Program-made: the position numbers and the translations under genes
Notes under the pieces: model-generated
Seen by the model: the letters and a program-made list of their open reading frames with translations, nothing else
Databases searched by the model: none
Told to the model about the DNA's origin: nothing
NCBI RefSeq assembly: GCF_937770335.1
Contig: NZ_CALJHY010000005.1
Span: 283,221 to 320,401, forward strand
Origin: an uncultured Glaciecola sp.
Lineage (GTDB): Bacteria; Pseudomonadota; Gammaproteobacteria; Enterobacterales; Alteromonadaceae
Direction of reading: 5' to 3'
DNA: 37,181 nt
Shown: positions 26,174 through 34,394 of the stretch, one piece after another
How the letters are laid out: each line of letters starts with the position of its first letter
Position numbering within the stretch: position 1 is the first letter of the stretch

Positions 26174-27032
26174 CCGTAAGTTGCGAATTTTGGCGTTGGT
26201 AGTAGCCTTTTCGGTGAGCTTGTCGGGTTGCTCAAGCATGCCGTCTTTACCGAATATTTCGGGCGCCGATACCAAAACCACACAAAGTACTGACAACACG
26301 CCAAATAACGCCGCGCAGTCAGCACAAACTGTGGTGAATGCTGATAGTGTTGCTGCAATACCCGCTCCCATTGAATTAACCCCGGAGGAATTAGAACAAC
26401 AAGCACTTGCAATGAAAGTGCGTGGATTAATGGGCACTCTTAACGCCTTCAAATTGAACAAACAAAATCAACAAAAATTAAATTCGAGCCAGCTAAGGGA
26501 TGTGCAAAGCGGGATAAACAACTTAGCCAATGGTAAAACCGATGAAGCCTTGCTTGCTGTGCAACGAGTTATTGACGACGCATATTTTATTGCAACGCCC
26601 AATACAGCAGTTTGGGTCTTACGTGGCGATATATATCGGGCCAAGGACCAAACTGAGAAGGCTGTAGGCGATTATAAGGCGGCGCTGGAATTAGTTGGCA
26701 GTAATTATCATGCGCACAATCGCCTTGCCTTTATTTATCGAGACGCAGGCGAGTTTGATTTAGCCGAAGCACACTACGCTCAGGCAATTAATGCATGGCC
26801 AGGCAATGCCGACAGTTATCGCAATCGAGGTATATTGTATGACCTGTACGTCGGCGATAAAGTTGCCGCATTAGAGGACTATAAATTATATAAAGCATTG
26901 CTCGATTTTCAAGTACAAAGTGTGGCATCGCCAGCAAAATCATTGCTGAAAGAACAGAAATTAATAAGTCAGTGGATATTGGATCTTCAACGCCAAATAG
27001 CTATCTTGCAGAGGGAGCAAGCGAATGGATAA
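26160..27032 (+). CDS. TPR lipoprotein
   Basis: Protein of 290 residues with lipobox SLSGC24 and Ser at +2. After a low-complexity Thr/Asn/Ala linker (about 35-70), helical repeats begin. Three clear TPR units lie between residues about 135 and 240: AVWVLRGDIYRAKDQTEKAV, HNRLAFIYRDAGEFDLAEAH and DSYRNRGILYDLYVGDKVAA. It overlaps both neighbours (14 bases before, 8 bases after). Size and layout resemble PilF/AglT-like lipoproteins that assist outer-membrane complex assembly. The specific partner is unknown. Confidence 0.72.
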   Translation: MILNSRKLRILALVVAFSVSLSGCSSMPSLPNISGADTKTTQSTDNTPNNAAQSAQTVVNADSVAAIPAPIELTPEELEQQALAMKVRGLMGTLNAFKLNKQNQQKLNSSQLRDVQSGINNLANGKTDEALLAVQRVIDDAYFIATPNTAVWVLRGDIYRAKDQTEKAVGDYKAALELVGSNYHAHNRLAFIYRDAGEFDLAEAHYAQAINAWPGNADSYRNRGILYDLYVGDKVAALEDYKLYKALLDFQVQSVASPAKSLLKEQKLISQWILDLQRQIAILQREQANG

Positions 27033-27471
27033 AGTAAAAACATCTGTTACTCAGTCGCTGCATACTAGATTTGTAGTTACGTTGCTACTGTGTTTTCAGA
27101 GCAATGTATTTGCTCAAGCGGCAACACAAGAGACAGAGCAAAAAGCAGAGCCCCGCACGCTTCGAGCAGTAACACAGCAACAAGCGCCTTTAGACCTAAC
27201 TGTTGCATATGACGGCAATGTCTCGTCAAGCAGTGATATATTGCGACTCGAAGAGACAATTCGTGGTAATAAAGAACAACCAAAGGTATTATCAATTGTA
27301 CCTTGGCAGTTGCCTTTATATCAGCGAATTGATCGCAATGAACAGCGTTGGGCTCCTATAAAAACTAGGCTTAACTTATTGGAACGTAATAGTTTTTTAA
27401 AAGAAATAAAGCTTCTTGAAGAGATTAAAAACAGTCAATCTAGCGCTGTTGTAGATGCACAAAATAACTGA
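27025..27471 (+). CDS. Secreted protein of unknown function
   Basis: Protein of 148 residues with a signal peptide ending near VFAQA-AT (about residue 33). I recognise no domain. The mature part begins Gln/Glu-rich (TQETEQKAEPRTLRAVTQQQ), has a short central segment (LSIVPWQLPLYQRI) and ends in a charged helix. It overlaps the TPR lipoprotein gene by 8 bases (GAATGGATAAAG at the junction) and so is part of the operon. A periplasmic accessory subunit is the simplest guess. Confidence 0.6.
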   Translation: MDKVKTSVTQSLHTRFVVTLLLCFQSNVFAQAATQETEQKAEPRTLRAVTQQQAPLDLTVAYDGNVSSSSDILRLEETIRGNKEQPKVLSIVPWQLPLYQRIDRNEQRWAPIKTRLNLLERNSFLKEIKLLEEIKNSQSSAVVDAQNN

Positions 27472-27631
27472 TTGGGTATAAATTAAACAACAGATTGATG
27501 GTTCACAATACATAACATTAAAACGTATACGAATAGACTATAAGAAACTAACATTTTAGGCTCATGTGCTGTGTTCATGCCGAACTATTGAGACTAGGTT
27601 ATTAAACGATCACTATATTAAAGAGGATATC

Positions 27632-28285
27632 ATGGATACCATCGTTCGCTTTTTCCAAGAAGGGGGGGCTTTTATGTTCCCTATCTCAATTGTATTAGCT
27701 ATTGGTTTAGCGATTGCGCTGGAACGTTATTGGTTTTTGGGTTTTGCAAAACGCACTAATAAAAAGGCGTTTCGTGAAATCGAGCCTCTGTTAGCCAACC
27801 AAAATTTTGATAAAATTATCCAAATAACGCAAAACAGTACTGCACCTATTGCTCGTGTCATTGGTGCTGGTATTACTCGTTTAGGTATTAGCCCAAGGCG
27901 TGAAGACATCGAATATGCGATGGAAGAAGGATTGATGGAAACCATTCCTCGCCTTGAGAAACGCACACAGTATTTAGGCATGCTCGCTAATATTTCGACA
28001 CTTCTTGGTCTACTCGGTACCATCATTGGTTTAATAGCCGCATTCTCGGCGGTTGCCAATGCTGACCCTTCAGAGAAAGCGAGCTTGTTGTCACAAAGTA
28101 TTTCAGTGGCGATGAACACGACTGCTTTTGGCCTAATTGCCGCAATTCCGCTGTTGCTATTGCACTCGTTGCTTAACACCAAGACTGCCGAAATTGTGGA
28201 CAGCATGGAAATGGCAGGTGTGAAATGTTTAAACACGCTTATTGCCAAAGAGAATTTGAGCCCTAAAACTCGCCAGTCAGACTAG
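27632..28285 (+). CDS. MotA/TolQ/ExbB-family proton channel subunit
   Basis: Inner-membrane stator subunit that, with ExbD/TolR partners, couples proton flow to mechanical work in the periplasm. From ATG 27632 (AGAGGATATC upstream) it has 217 residues. There are three membrane segments: about 12-30 (AFMFPISIVLAIGLAIALER), about 113-140 (TLLGLLGTIIGLIAAF) and about 157-180 (AFGLIAAIPLLLLHSLL). The cytoplasmic loop contains REDIEYAMEEG, typical of the family, and the Thr residues lining the pore in TM2-TM3 are present (STLLG, NTTAFG). A gap of 160 bases upstream could hold an internal promoter. The two ExbD genes follow directly. Confidence 0.9.
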   Translation: MDTIVRFFQEGGAFMFPISIVLAIGLAIALERYWFLGFAKRTNKKAFREIEPLLANQNFDKIIQITQNSTAPIARVIGAGITRLGISPRREDIEYAMEEGLMETIPRLEKRTQYLGMLANISTLLGLLGTIIGLIAAFSAVANADPSEKASLLSQSISVAMNTTAFGLIAAIPLLLLHSLLNTKTAEIVDSMEMAGVKCLNTLIAKENLSPKTRQSD

Positions 28286-28299
28286 TAGGAAGCATTTTT

Positions 28300-28890
28300 A
28301 TGTTTGGACGACGCCACGGGCGTAACGCCAAGAAAGAAGACGCTGAATTAGACATCACCTCTTTCATGAATCTGATGATTGTATTGGTGCCTGTTTTGTT
28401 AATGATGATGGTGTTCTCAAGAATTACCGTTGTGGAGTTAATACTCCCAGGCATTGAGGCACTTGGAGCGGATGAACCGATTGAGGATCAACGCTTGGAG
28501 GTTTTAGTTTCTGATGACTCATTAAATATCTTTTTTCCACAAGGCTACTTGGTAAAGACCATTACCAAAATACCCGCTGTGGATGAAGACGGCGAACCTC
28601 TTGTATCCGCTGACGCAGAACCTGCAATGCAACACGATTTTACTGGGTTACAGAATACCCTAAAGTTAGTGAAGCAAACGTTATTAGACAAGGCGGTAGA
28701 TAAAAAAGATATTATCTTAATGCTGCCTGATAGTACCGATTATCAAACCATTATTAGCTTGATTGATGCAACGCGCTCATACAAAGAGGTATTGGTCACA
28801 TCTGTTGTTGATGCGGAACTCTTTCCAGAGGTATCGCTCGCCGAAGCACCAGCAAGATACGAGTTAAAAAATGCGGGAGGTGCTCAATGA
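28300..28890 (+). CDS. ExbD/TolR-family protein lacking the proton-carrying Asp
   Basis: Protein of 196 residues with one N-terminal membrane segment and a periplasmic domain (compare TolR, which binds peptidoglycan). The segment reads LDITSFMN24LMIVLVPVLL; family members have an essential Asp where this one has Asn24 (codon AAT at 28369-28371), as in the pattern TPFIDVMLVLL. The periplasmic region contains an insertion of about 30 residues around DEDGEPLVSADAEP. AGGAAG precedes the ATG. It overlaps the second exbD by four bases (ATGA), so both are made together and probably form a mixed dimer in the stator. Confidence 0.88.
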   Translation: MFGRRHGRNAKKEDAELDITSFMNLMIVLVPVLLMMMVFSRITVVELILPGIEALGADEPIEDQRLEVLVSDDSLNIFFPQGYLVKTITKIPAVDEDGEPLVSADAEPAMQHDFTGLQNTLKLVKQTLLDKAVDKKDIILMLPDSTDYQTIISLIDATRSYKEVLVTSVVDAELFPEVSLAEAPARYELKNAGGAQ

Positions 28891-29459
28891 AGATGTCAGC
28901 TCGAGCTAAACGCATGTCTCGTAACCATAAACGAGGCACAACTAAGCTTAGCCTAGTATCTCTGATGGATATATTTACCATATTGGTCTTTTTCCTGATG
29001 CTCAACGCGTCAGATGTACAAGTATTGCAGCGTGACGACTCAGTTGAATTGCCAAAATCGACAGTAAAAACCCCAGCCAAAGAAACCTTATTGTTAATGA
29101 TAAATGCGAACAATATTATGTTACAGGGTAAGCCTATTGCAAAAACAGCAGACTTATATGAGCAGCAAGATTACATAATTTTGGCGTTGAAAGAAGAGCT
29201 ATTTTACCAAGCGTCTCGCACTGTTAGAGCCCCGGTAGATGCAAGTGACCCTAATGCACAAGAGGACCCTGGTTTATCAATTACTATTATGGGTGATAAG
29301 TCGGTTCCTTATAAGATTTTGAAGAAAATCATGCAAACCAGTGCTGAAGCGGGTTACACCAACATTGCACTGGCGGTCGAAAATCAACTCGAGGTAAGCA
29401 GCGACGACGACCCTACTGATGCAGAAGCTGAGGTTGGTGTTGAAGGTGATGGCTCATGA
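28887..29459 (+). CDS. ExbD/TolR-family protein with intact Asp
   Basis: Protein of 190 residues, the second TolR-like subunit. The membrane segment SLVSLMD28IFTILVFFLML keeps the conserved Asp28 that carries protons in the family. The periplasmic part ends in an acidic tail (SSDDDPTDAEAEVG). GGGAGG lies upstream of the ATG, which overlaps the first exbD stop; its own stop overlaps the next gene's ATG. A TolQ plus two TolR genes is the layout of the Agl motor of Myxococcus (AglR, AglQ, AglS); functional equivalence is inferred. Confidence 0.88.
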   Translation: MKMSARAKRMSRNHKRGTTKLSLVSLMDIFTILVFFLMLNASDVQVLQRDDSVELPKSTVKTPAKETLLLMINANNIMLQGKPIAKTADLYEQQDYIILALKEELFYQASRTVRAPVDASDPNAQEDPGLSITIMGDKSVPYKILKKIMQTSAEAGYTNIALAVENQLEVSSDDDPTDAEAEVGVEGDGS

Positions 29460-30445
29460 GTACTGCAAACCTATCTTCAGTATATTTTCATTCTCTACTT
29501 CCTTGGGAAAGTAGTGATAAAGAAAACTCGACGTTTACTGGCATCACAATTGTCCTTCTGGCACTAACGTTAGCGCTTGCGATGTATGTTCAAATGACCG
29601 AGTTACCGGAAGTGCCCAGAGCCGAGCGCGAGAAGTTACCAGCGCAACTGGCTAAATTAATAAAAGCGAAGGAGCCACCTCCTCCGCCTAAAGTGATTGA
29701 ACCAGAGGTAAAACCGGACCCTGAGCCCTTGCCGGAAAAGCCGAAGGAAGAACCAAAGCCAGAACCAAAACCTGAGCCGAAGCCCGAGCCAAAACCAAAA
29801 CCGAAAGAGCCAACTTTAGAAGAAAAAACTAAGCAGGCTCGTGAGTCGGCAAAAAGTAAAGGTGTACTCGCTTTGCAGGATCAGCTTGCAAGCATGCGAG
29901 ATACAGTGAATCTGACTAATTTGGCCAACACTCAACAGACCCAAGGTGGTGGACAAACAGACACGTCTCAGCGCAAAATTCTGGGCAGAGAAACCAACAA
30001 AACGAGTGGCGGTATCAAGCTAGGGAGTTTGAGTTCAGACGTTGGCGCGGCAGGTCAATTAGAAGGTCGCAGAAATACTGAGTTTGTTGCTAGTGAAATG
30101 GGCGAAGCTTCATTAGCGACTCAACAACGCATTGAAGAAACCCAAGACGTTATAGGTAGTCGTGATCTGGACAGCATTAGACAAATCCTAGACGCCAACA
30201 AAGGCGCTGTATATTCGTTGTATCGTCGAGCGTTGCGTCAGGACCCATCAATTGAAGGCAAGCTGACAGTGCGATTAACCATAGAGCCTGATGGGTCGTT
30301 ATCATCAATTAGATTGGTGAATAGCGAGTTAGAAGCGCCTGAGTTAGTTGAGAAGTTAATAAGCCGAATAGGACTAATTAACTTTGGGACTCAAAATGTC
30401 ACCACAACTGAGTTAGAATACGCGTTCAATTTCTTACCTTTTTAA
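29456..30445 (+). CDS. AgmX/PglI C-terminal domain TonB-like protein
   Basis: Protein of 329 residues. A single membrane anchor (about 28-46, ITIVLLALTLALAMYV) is followed by a Pro/Glu/Lys-rich stretch of about 70 residues (PPPPKVIEPEVKPDPEPLPE, then EPKPEPKP repeats) that can cross the periplasm as in TonB. The C-terminal domain (about 235-329) begins SIRQILDANKGAVYSLYRRA and contains LTVRLTIEPDGSLSSIRLV, the pattern of the AgmX/PglI domain found in Myxococcus gliding proteins GltG/GltJ. It overlaps exbD by four bases. I infer that it transmits stator motion to the TPR lipoproteins or barrels of the same operon. Confidence 0.85.
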   Translation: MSTANLSSVYFHSLLPWESSDKENSTFTGITIVLLALTLALAMYVQMTELPEVPRAEREKLPAQLAKLIKAKEPPPPPKVIEPEVKPDPEPLPEKPKEEPKPEPKPEPKPEPKPKPKEPTLEEKTKQARESAKSKGVLALQDQLASMRDTVNLTNLANTQQTQGGGQTDTSQRKILGRETNKTSGGIKLGSLSSDVGAAGQLEGRRNTEFVASEMGEASLATQQRIEETQDVIGSRDLDSIRQILDANKGAVYSLYRRALRQDPSIEGKLTVRLTIEPDGSLSSIRLVNSELEAPELVEKLISRIGLINFGTQNVTTTELEYAFNFLPF

Positions 30446-30468
30446 TTAACGCTAGGCTGTGAGCTGAT

Positions 30469-30969
30469 ATGAGTGATAAAACATCAAAGACTGAAGCAAA
30501 TAAAACATCAGTCTTTCCGACTTCCCCTGAAACGAATAGTGAGCTTGTTCATACTCCTGCTAACGCCAACCGTGATGCTGAGAGTGTTGAAGTTAACATT
30601 ACTGGTTCTGAACACGCTGAAGTAAACAGCATTGAAGAACCGCGTACTGAAATTAACGATACCGAGACTGAGAGTGTCGCAGTCAATAGCACTGAAGATG
30701 CTGACTCAAAGGGTAAAAACAATAAAGCTGATAACACTCAATCTAATAACCCTTTACATGGCGTTAAACTACAAACGATTCTCGAAGATTTAGAAGAACA
30801 GTATGGCTGGGATGGACTTGCCTACCGCATAAATATCAATTGCTTTAAATCCGACCCTTCGATTAAAAGCAGCCTGAAATTTTTGCGCAGAACCCCATGG
30901 GCACGAGATAAAGTGGAAAGGCTATACCTAAAAACGTTCCATAAAAAGTATCGTCCAGAGAGTTATTAA
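30469..30969 (+). CDS. VF530 (DUF2132) family protein with acidic N-terminal extension
   Basis: Protein of 166 residues. The C-terminal ~70 residues ([20 protein letters not shown], then [19 protein letters not shown]) are a complete VF530/DUF2132 domain, a small helical family suspected of DNA binding; most members consist of that domain only. The first ~95 residues are a low-complexity acidic segment with degenerate repeats of E(V/I)N(S/I/D)T(E). The gene begins 24 bases after the AgmX-like stop and may be co-transcribed, although nothing suggests a shared role. Confidence 0.82.
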   Translation: MSDKTSKTEANKTSVFPTSPETNSELVHTPANANRDAESVEVNITGSEHAEVNSIEEPRTEINDTETESVAVNSTEDADSKGKNNKADNTQSNNPLHGVKLQTILEDLEEQYGWDGLAYRININCFKSDPSIKSSLKFLRRTPWARDKVERLYLKTFHKKYRPESY

Positions 30970-31049
30970 ACGGCTAATCCCTATAAAGTAAACTTTTAAA
31001 TTAGTCGACGCTTAATTTTTTCGTTGTAGGGTTTTAATGGGAAGCTAGA

Positions 31050-31814
31050 ATGCACACGTTTTTTTCACCAATGATAAAAGTAACGTTAATACTCATATCA
31101 GCACTGATTCTTTTTGCTTGCGGGTCAACAGGCAATCAAGCTGGAACTGGCGAAACCTCCTTAGCGGAAAAAAATAAGCAAGCAGCCCAAGCAAAAGAAA
31201 AACAGCGTAAAATAAAGCAATCAATACTGAATTACACTAAAGCAGATGATGACTACAAAGCATTCGTCGCCAAATTCTTGCGTGAAGAGGCTCACCCAAG
31301 CGATTTCGACGCAATCGTACGTGTATATCCATTAACGAGTAAATATAGCCCCTACGGAAACACTGAGAAAGCCCAAAAGTTAGCAGCATTCGAAAGCATG
31401 GAACAAGAAAATTGGGGAGCCTGTTTACAGGCGACTAACATCATTCTCGATGAGAACTATACGAGCCTCACGGGCCACTACGGTGCGATGGTGTGTCATT
31501 ACGAATCAGGTGAACGTTTAGTTGGTGAATATCACCACACCCTACTGGATGGCTTTATAGATGCTATTTTACGGTCAGGGGATGGCCAAACACCGAGCAC
31601 TGCATTCTATATCACCAGTACCAATGACTTGAACGCTTTCGTTCAACTTAACGGTATGCTTGCAACTGGTCAGTCATTGGTCTATCACGAAGAAAGACCG
31701 ATGGAAGTAATTGAAGTGCAAGACCCTGAAACTAAGCAAGAAAGCACATGGTACTTTGACGTGACTGCGCAGTTTAGACGAGGTGTTTTTGATGATATAG
31801 AAAGCCGCAGGTAG
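31050..31814 (+). CDS. DUF4919 lipoprotein
   Basis: Protein of 254 residues with lipobox LILFAC24 (Gly +2). After a charged linker (AEKNKQAAQAKEKQRKIK), the body DDDYKAFVAKFLREE...IVRVYPLTSKYSPYGN and the later YHTTLLDGF-like segment (HHTLLDGFIDAILRSGDGQT) match DUF4919, a family of unknown function. It ends in WYFDVTAQFRRG. The gene is separated from the VF530-like gene by 80 bases that may carry its own promoter. The stop is only seven bases from that of the convergent gene on the other strand. Confidence 0.75.
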   Translation: MHTFFSPMIKVTLILISALILFACGSTGNQAGTGETSLAEKNKQAAQAKEKQRKIKQSILNYTKADDDYKAFVAKFLREEAHPSDFDAIVRVYPLTSKYSPYGNTEKAQKLAAFESMEQENWGACLQATNIILDENYTSLTGHYGAMVCHYESGERLVGEYHHTLLDGFIDAILRSGDGQTPSTAFYITSTNDLNAFVQLNGMLATGQSLVYHEERPMEVIEVQDPETKQESTWYFDVTAQFRRGVFDDIESRR

Positions 31815-31821
31815 CACACTC

Positions 31822-32109
31822 TTAGCGTTTACGTGTAGGCTTGTATTGGGTTGAACAATAACCTCGACTAACATCCGGACTGCGTAACTTAAGATGCTTT
31901 GTTTTGCGCCCGGTAACTCTAGCGCGCCAATTATTGAATGTTTTGCGCTTAATATTACGGCGCATAATTTCGATTACCTGAGGCTCAGATACACCAAACA
32001 AGCGCTCTATAGCTTCAAATGGCGTGCGGTCTTCCCACGCCATCTCAATAATACGAGAGGTTTCTTCTTCGCTGAATTGATTCATTTTTTGTTTAAAACT
32101 TGTTTTCAT
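31822..32109 (-). CDS. TIGR03643-like small basic protein (DUF2805)
   Basis: Protein of 95 residues (or 87 from the internal ATG at 32085). The sequence MNQFSEEETSRIIEMAWEDR, then TPFEAIERLFGVSEPQVIEI and FNNWRARVTGRKTKH, fits the TIGR03643/DUF2805 family, a short HTH-like basic protein that in many marine bacteria lies near photolyase genes. No photolyase is present here. The C-terminal end is strongly basic, suggesting nucleic acid binding. Function unknown. Confidence 0.85.
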   Translation of the reverse strand: MKTSFKQKMNQFSEEETSRIIEMAWEDRTPFEAIERLFGVSEPQVIEIMRRNIKRKTFNNWRARVTGRKTKHLKLRSPDVSRGYCSTQYKPTRKR

Positions 32110-32225
32110 GCCATTTTTACTGATTTTCTTGAGGTTTGGATTACTTGTTAATGTAAGTAATATAACGGTGCTTCGGTGTAATTACCGGCCTATCTATTTC
32201 TTCTATAAAGGACTAAGAACGCAAA

Positions 32226-34394
32226 CTAGCCTATTGTTAAACGTTTTTCATTCACCATGTTTAACAATTCACCAGCAGCAATAGCGTCTGACATGGCCCT
32301 GTGATGACGCTGCATATCAATATTGAAATGTTTAGTGAGATTGGCCAACGAATAGGACGGCAGCCCCTTATAATGTTTCCGCATCTCTCTGACAGTGCAG
32401 AGTTTCGGTCGCCGAAAGTTGCGCTCTAAGCGATTAAACTCCTCCTTGATGAAACCGTAATCGAAATTAACATTGTGGGCAACAAATACACATCCCTCGG
32501 TAAATGCATCAATATCATCAGCTACCTCAGCAAACAACGGAGCTTGCGCCACCATGTCGTTATCAATGCCTGTTAACGACGTGATGTTTTGCGGAATGCG
32601 GCGCTGAGGATTAATCAATGATTGCCACTTGGCGACGACTTCACCGCCAATCATTTTAACAATACCTACCTCTGTAATACGATGATGCTGCGCGCTGCCG
32701 CCGGTCGTCTCAATATCAATAACGGCGTATGGCTGCATCGGGTCGATGATCCAATTTACATTAGTAATGCGGACATCAAAACCTAAATTTTGCAGTTTTT
32801 GAATGCTAAGAAGCTGGTTACGACGCAATTGGTCACCTTCTGATTTCACTTCTTCAAACCGAAGTGCCTCATTCTCAATAAGCATTAAATCAGGAAAGCC
32901 ATCACTTAAGTTTTTCCAGTCTTGAGTCATCGCCTTTAACAGTGACAATAAGGCGTCCAATTTACTGTGATTAATAAGCAGAATAAGGCGTTCTAAGACG
33001 TTTTTGCGCCACTTGAAAACGACATTACCTTGACCATAGTATTTTACAGCAGCCAAGGAAAGTTGTTGAACCAATTTGGCCTTGGTATCCGTGCTTTTTA
33101 GGCGCGTTTCAATTTGCTCTGAAGCGAATTCATAGAACTGGTTGGTTTTAAGAGACGTAGGCAAGTGATCAAATTCGTTGGTTAATCCTAATCCGTCTAA
33201 CTCATATATTTCATGCCAGAAATACAGTCCAAATAAAGCCCGCCACAGTTCATTTTCGGTTCGCATTGCTGTGCAGCCGCGTCTTTCATAGTAGGCTACG
33301 ACACCGCGTTCAACTCCGCCTTTATGCATTTCATCAATGAGAATAGTTTGACTGTTTTCACGCAACATATCAGTTAATATGCTGGTACGTTTCTTATGAT
33401 ATTTACGCGCTAAAAAGTCTTCTGCAAAGGCCAATAAGTCTTCAGATAATGGTGCATCTATTATGCGATCTAGTTCAGTTTCGACGTCGACTTTGAAGCC
33501 CAGCTTGTATGCTTCCCGCACCCACTTCTCTTGAGCAATGTCAGTATTTATGGTTTTTAACACTAAGCATGCGTAACTAGCATCTTCTTTTAGTAGTTCG
33601 CAAGCAAGCAAAAATTGTACTTTTGTATCCAATTCTATGGCTTTAGCACCGACAGGGTTAGGTAAGTTCTCAAGATGATTGAGGATCCTTAAGCGGTTTA
33701 ATAAAGGTAACTGTGTGCGTATTTCATTCAGTAGTGAATGCATTACGAAAGCCGACTTAGCACTGTCAATGTCGGCAAATCTTGCCATCACTTGTGCTTG
33801 CTCCTTACGAGTGCGCATAACCCCTAAGTCGCGCATAGAAAACTGATTTAATTTAGAGCTAAAATTACCGAAGTACACATACAGAAAATAGCTAATATGT
33901 GGTTCAAAGTTGCCTTGCCAGTAAGCACTTGAAACCTTAGTTTTGCAAATTTCATTAGGCTTCGCACCACTTAAAATAACGTCAACTAATGTGGCTTTTG
34001 CTTGTGATTTTTTATATACCAATGTGGGGGTATCATTAATACACGAAGCGTTAATTTCATCCATAATTTGAATGATTTCATCTTTGGTTAGATGCGCGAT
34101 AAATGCAGAAGTATTTTTCGATTCAATAGCGGTAAACCAACCTTCTTGATGCAAATAATCCAAATTACAGGAAATATTTTCAATTTCTTCATAAGCATAA
34201 GAGCTTGCTTTTACGAAGATAGACTTACGATTAATAAAACGCACGACGAGACACTGTTGTGATTTCGTCAGTGAATTGAAGCGTTGAATGAATTGTTTGT
34301 CATTACTATCTAATAAAGCCTCACATGGGCCCGTCACAAACTTTAGAAATTCATGAAAATGGCTCAAATAATAGTAAGTAGGTAAAGATCGCAA
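32226..34394 (-). CDS. FAN1-type VRR-NUC nuclease fused to DEDDh exonuclease
   Basis: Protein of 722 residues. The N-terminus (YYLSHFHEFLKFV, FNSLTKSQQCLVVRFINRKS) and long helical middle match FAN1-type nucleases, which unhook DNA interstrand crosslinks. The VRR-NUC PD-(D/E)xK site is visible at about 525-560: ELWRALFGLYFW upstream, then FPDLMLI and RFEEVKSEGDQL. From about residue 575 a complete DEDDh 3'-5' exonuclease follows: YAVIDIETTG (DxE), AHNVNFDYGF (Asp) and HHRAMSDAIA (His and Asp), as in DNA polymerase III epsilon. A TAA lies two codons upstream of TTG 34394, so the start is TTG or downstream, with no clear ribosome site. A LexA box lies about 75 bases upstream. Confidence 0.83.
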   Translation of the reverse strand: MRSLPTYYYLSHFHEFLKFVTGPCEALLDSNDKQFIQRFNSLTKSQQCLVVRFINRKSIFVKASSYAYEEIENISCNLDYLHQEGWFTAIESKNTSAFIAHLTKDEIIQIMDEINASCINDTPTLVYKKSQAKATLVDVILSGAKPNEICKTKVSSAYWQGNFEPHISYFLYVYFGNFSSKLNQFSMRDLGVMRTRKEQAQVMARFADIDSAKSAFVMHSLLNEIRTQLPLLNRLRILNHLENLPNPVGAKAIELDTKVQFLLACELLKEDASYACLVLKTINTDIAQEKWVREAYKLGFKVDVETELDRIIDAPLSEDLLAFAEDFLARKYHKKRTSILTDMLRENSQTILIDEMHKGGVERGVVAYYERRGCTAMRTENELWRALFGLYFWHEIYELDGLGLTNEFDHLPTSLKTNQFYEFASEQIETRLKSTDTKAKLVQQLSLAAVKYYGQGNVVFKWRKNVLERLILLINHSKLDALLSLLKAMTQDWKNLSDGFPDLMLIENEALRFEEVKSEGDQLRRNQLLSIQKLQNLGFDVRITNVNWIIDPMQPYAVIDIETTGGSAQHHRITEVGIVKMIGGEVVAKWQSLINPQRRIPQNITSLTGIDNDMVAQAPLFAEVADDIDAFTEGCVFVAHNVNFDYGFIKEEFNRLERNFRRPKLCTVREMRKHYKGLPSYSLANLTKHFNIDMQRHHRAMSDAIAAGELLNMVNEKRLTIG

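Noticed and set aside
29660-29815. Pro-Glu-Lys codon repeats (CCAAAACCTGAGCC-like) as a possible CRISPR or tandem repeat locus
   Set aside because: The repeats are in frame and encode the Pro-rich periplasmic linker of the AgmX-like protein; there are no spacers.
30998-31024. AAATTA/TAATTT hairpin with T run after the VF530-like gene
   Set aside because: AT-only six-pair stem; too weak to call as a terminator in DNA of this composition.
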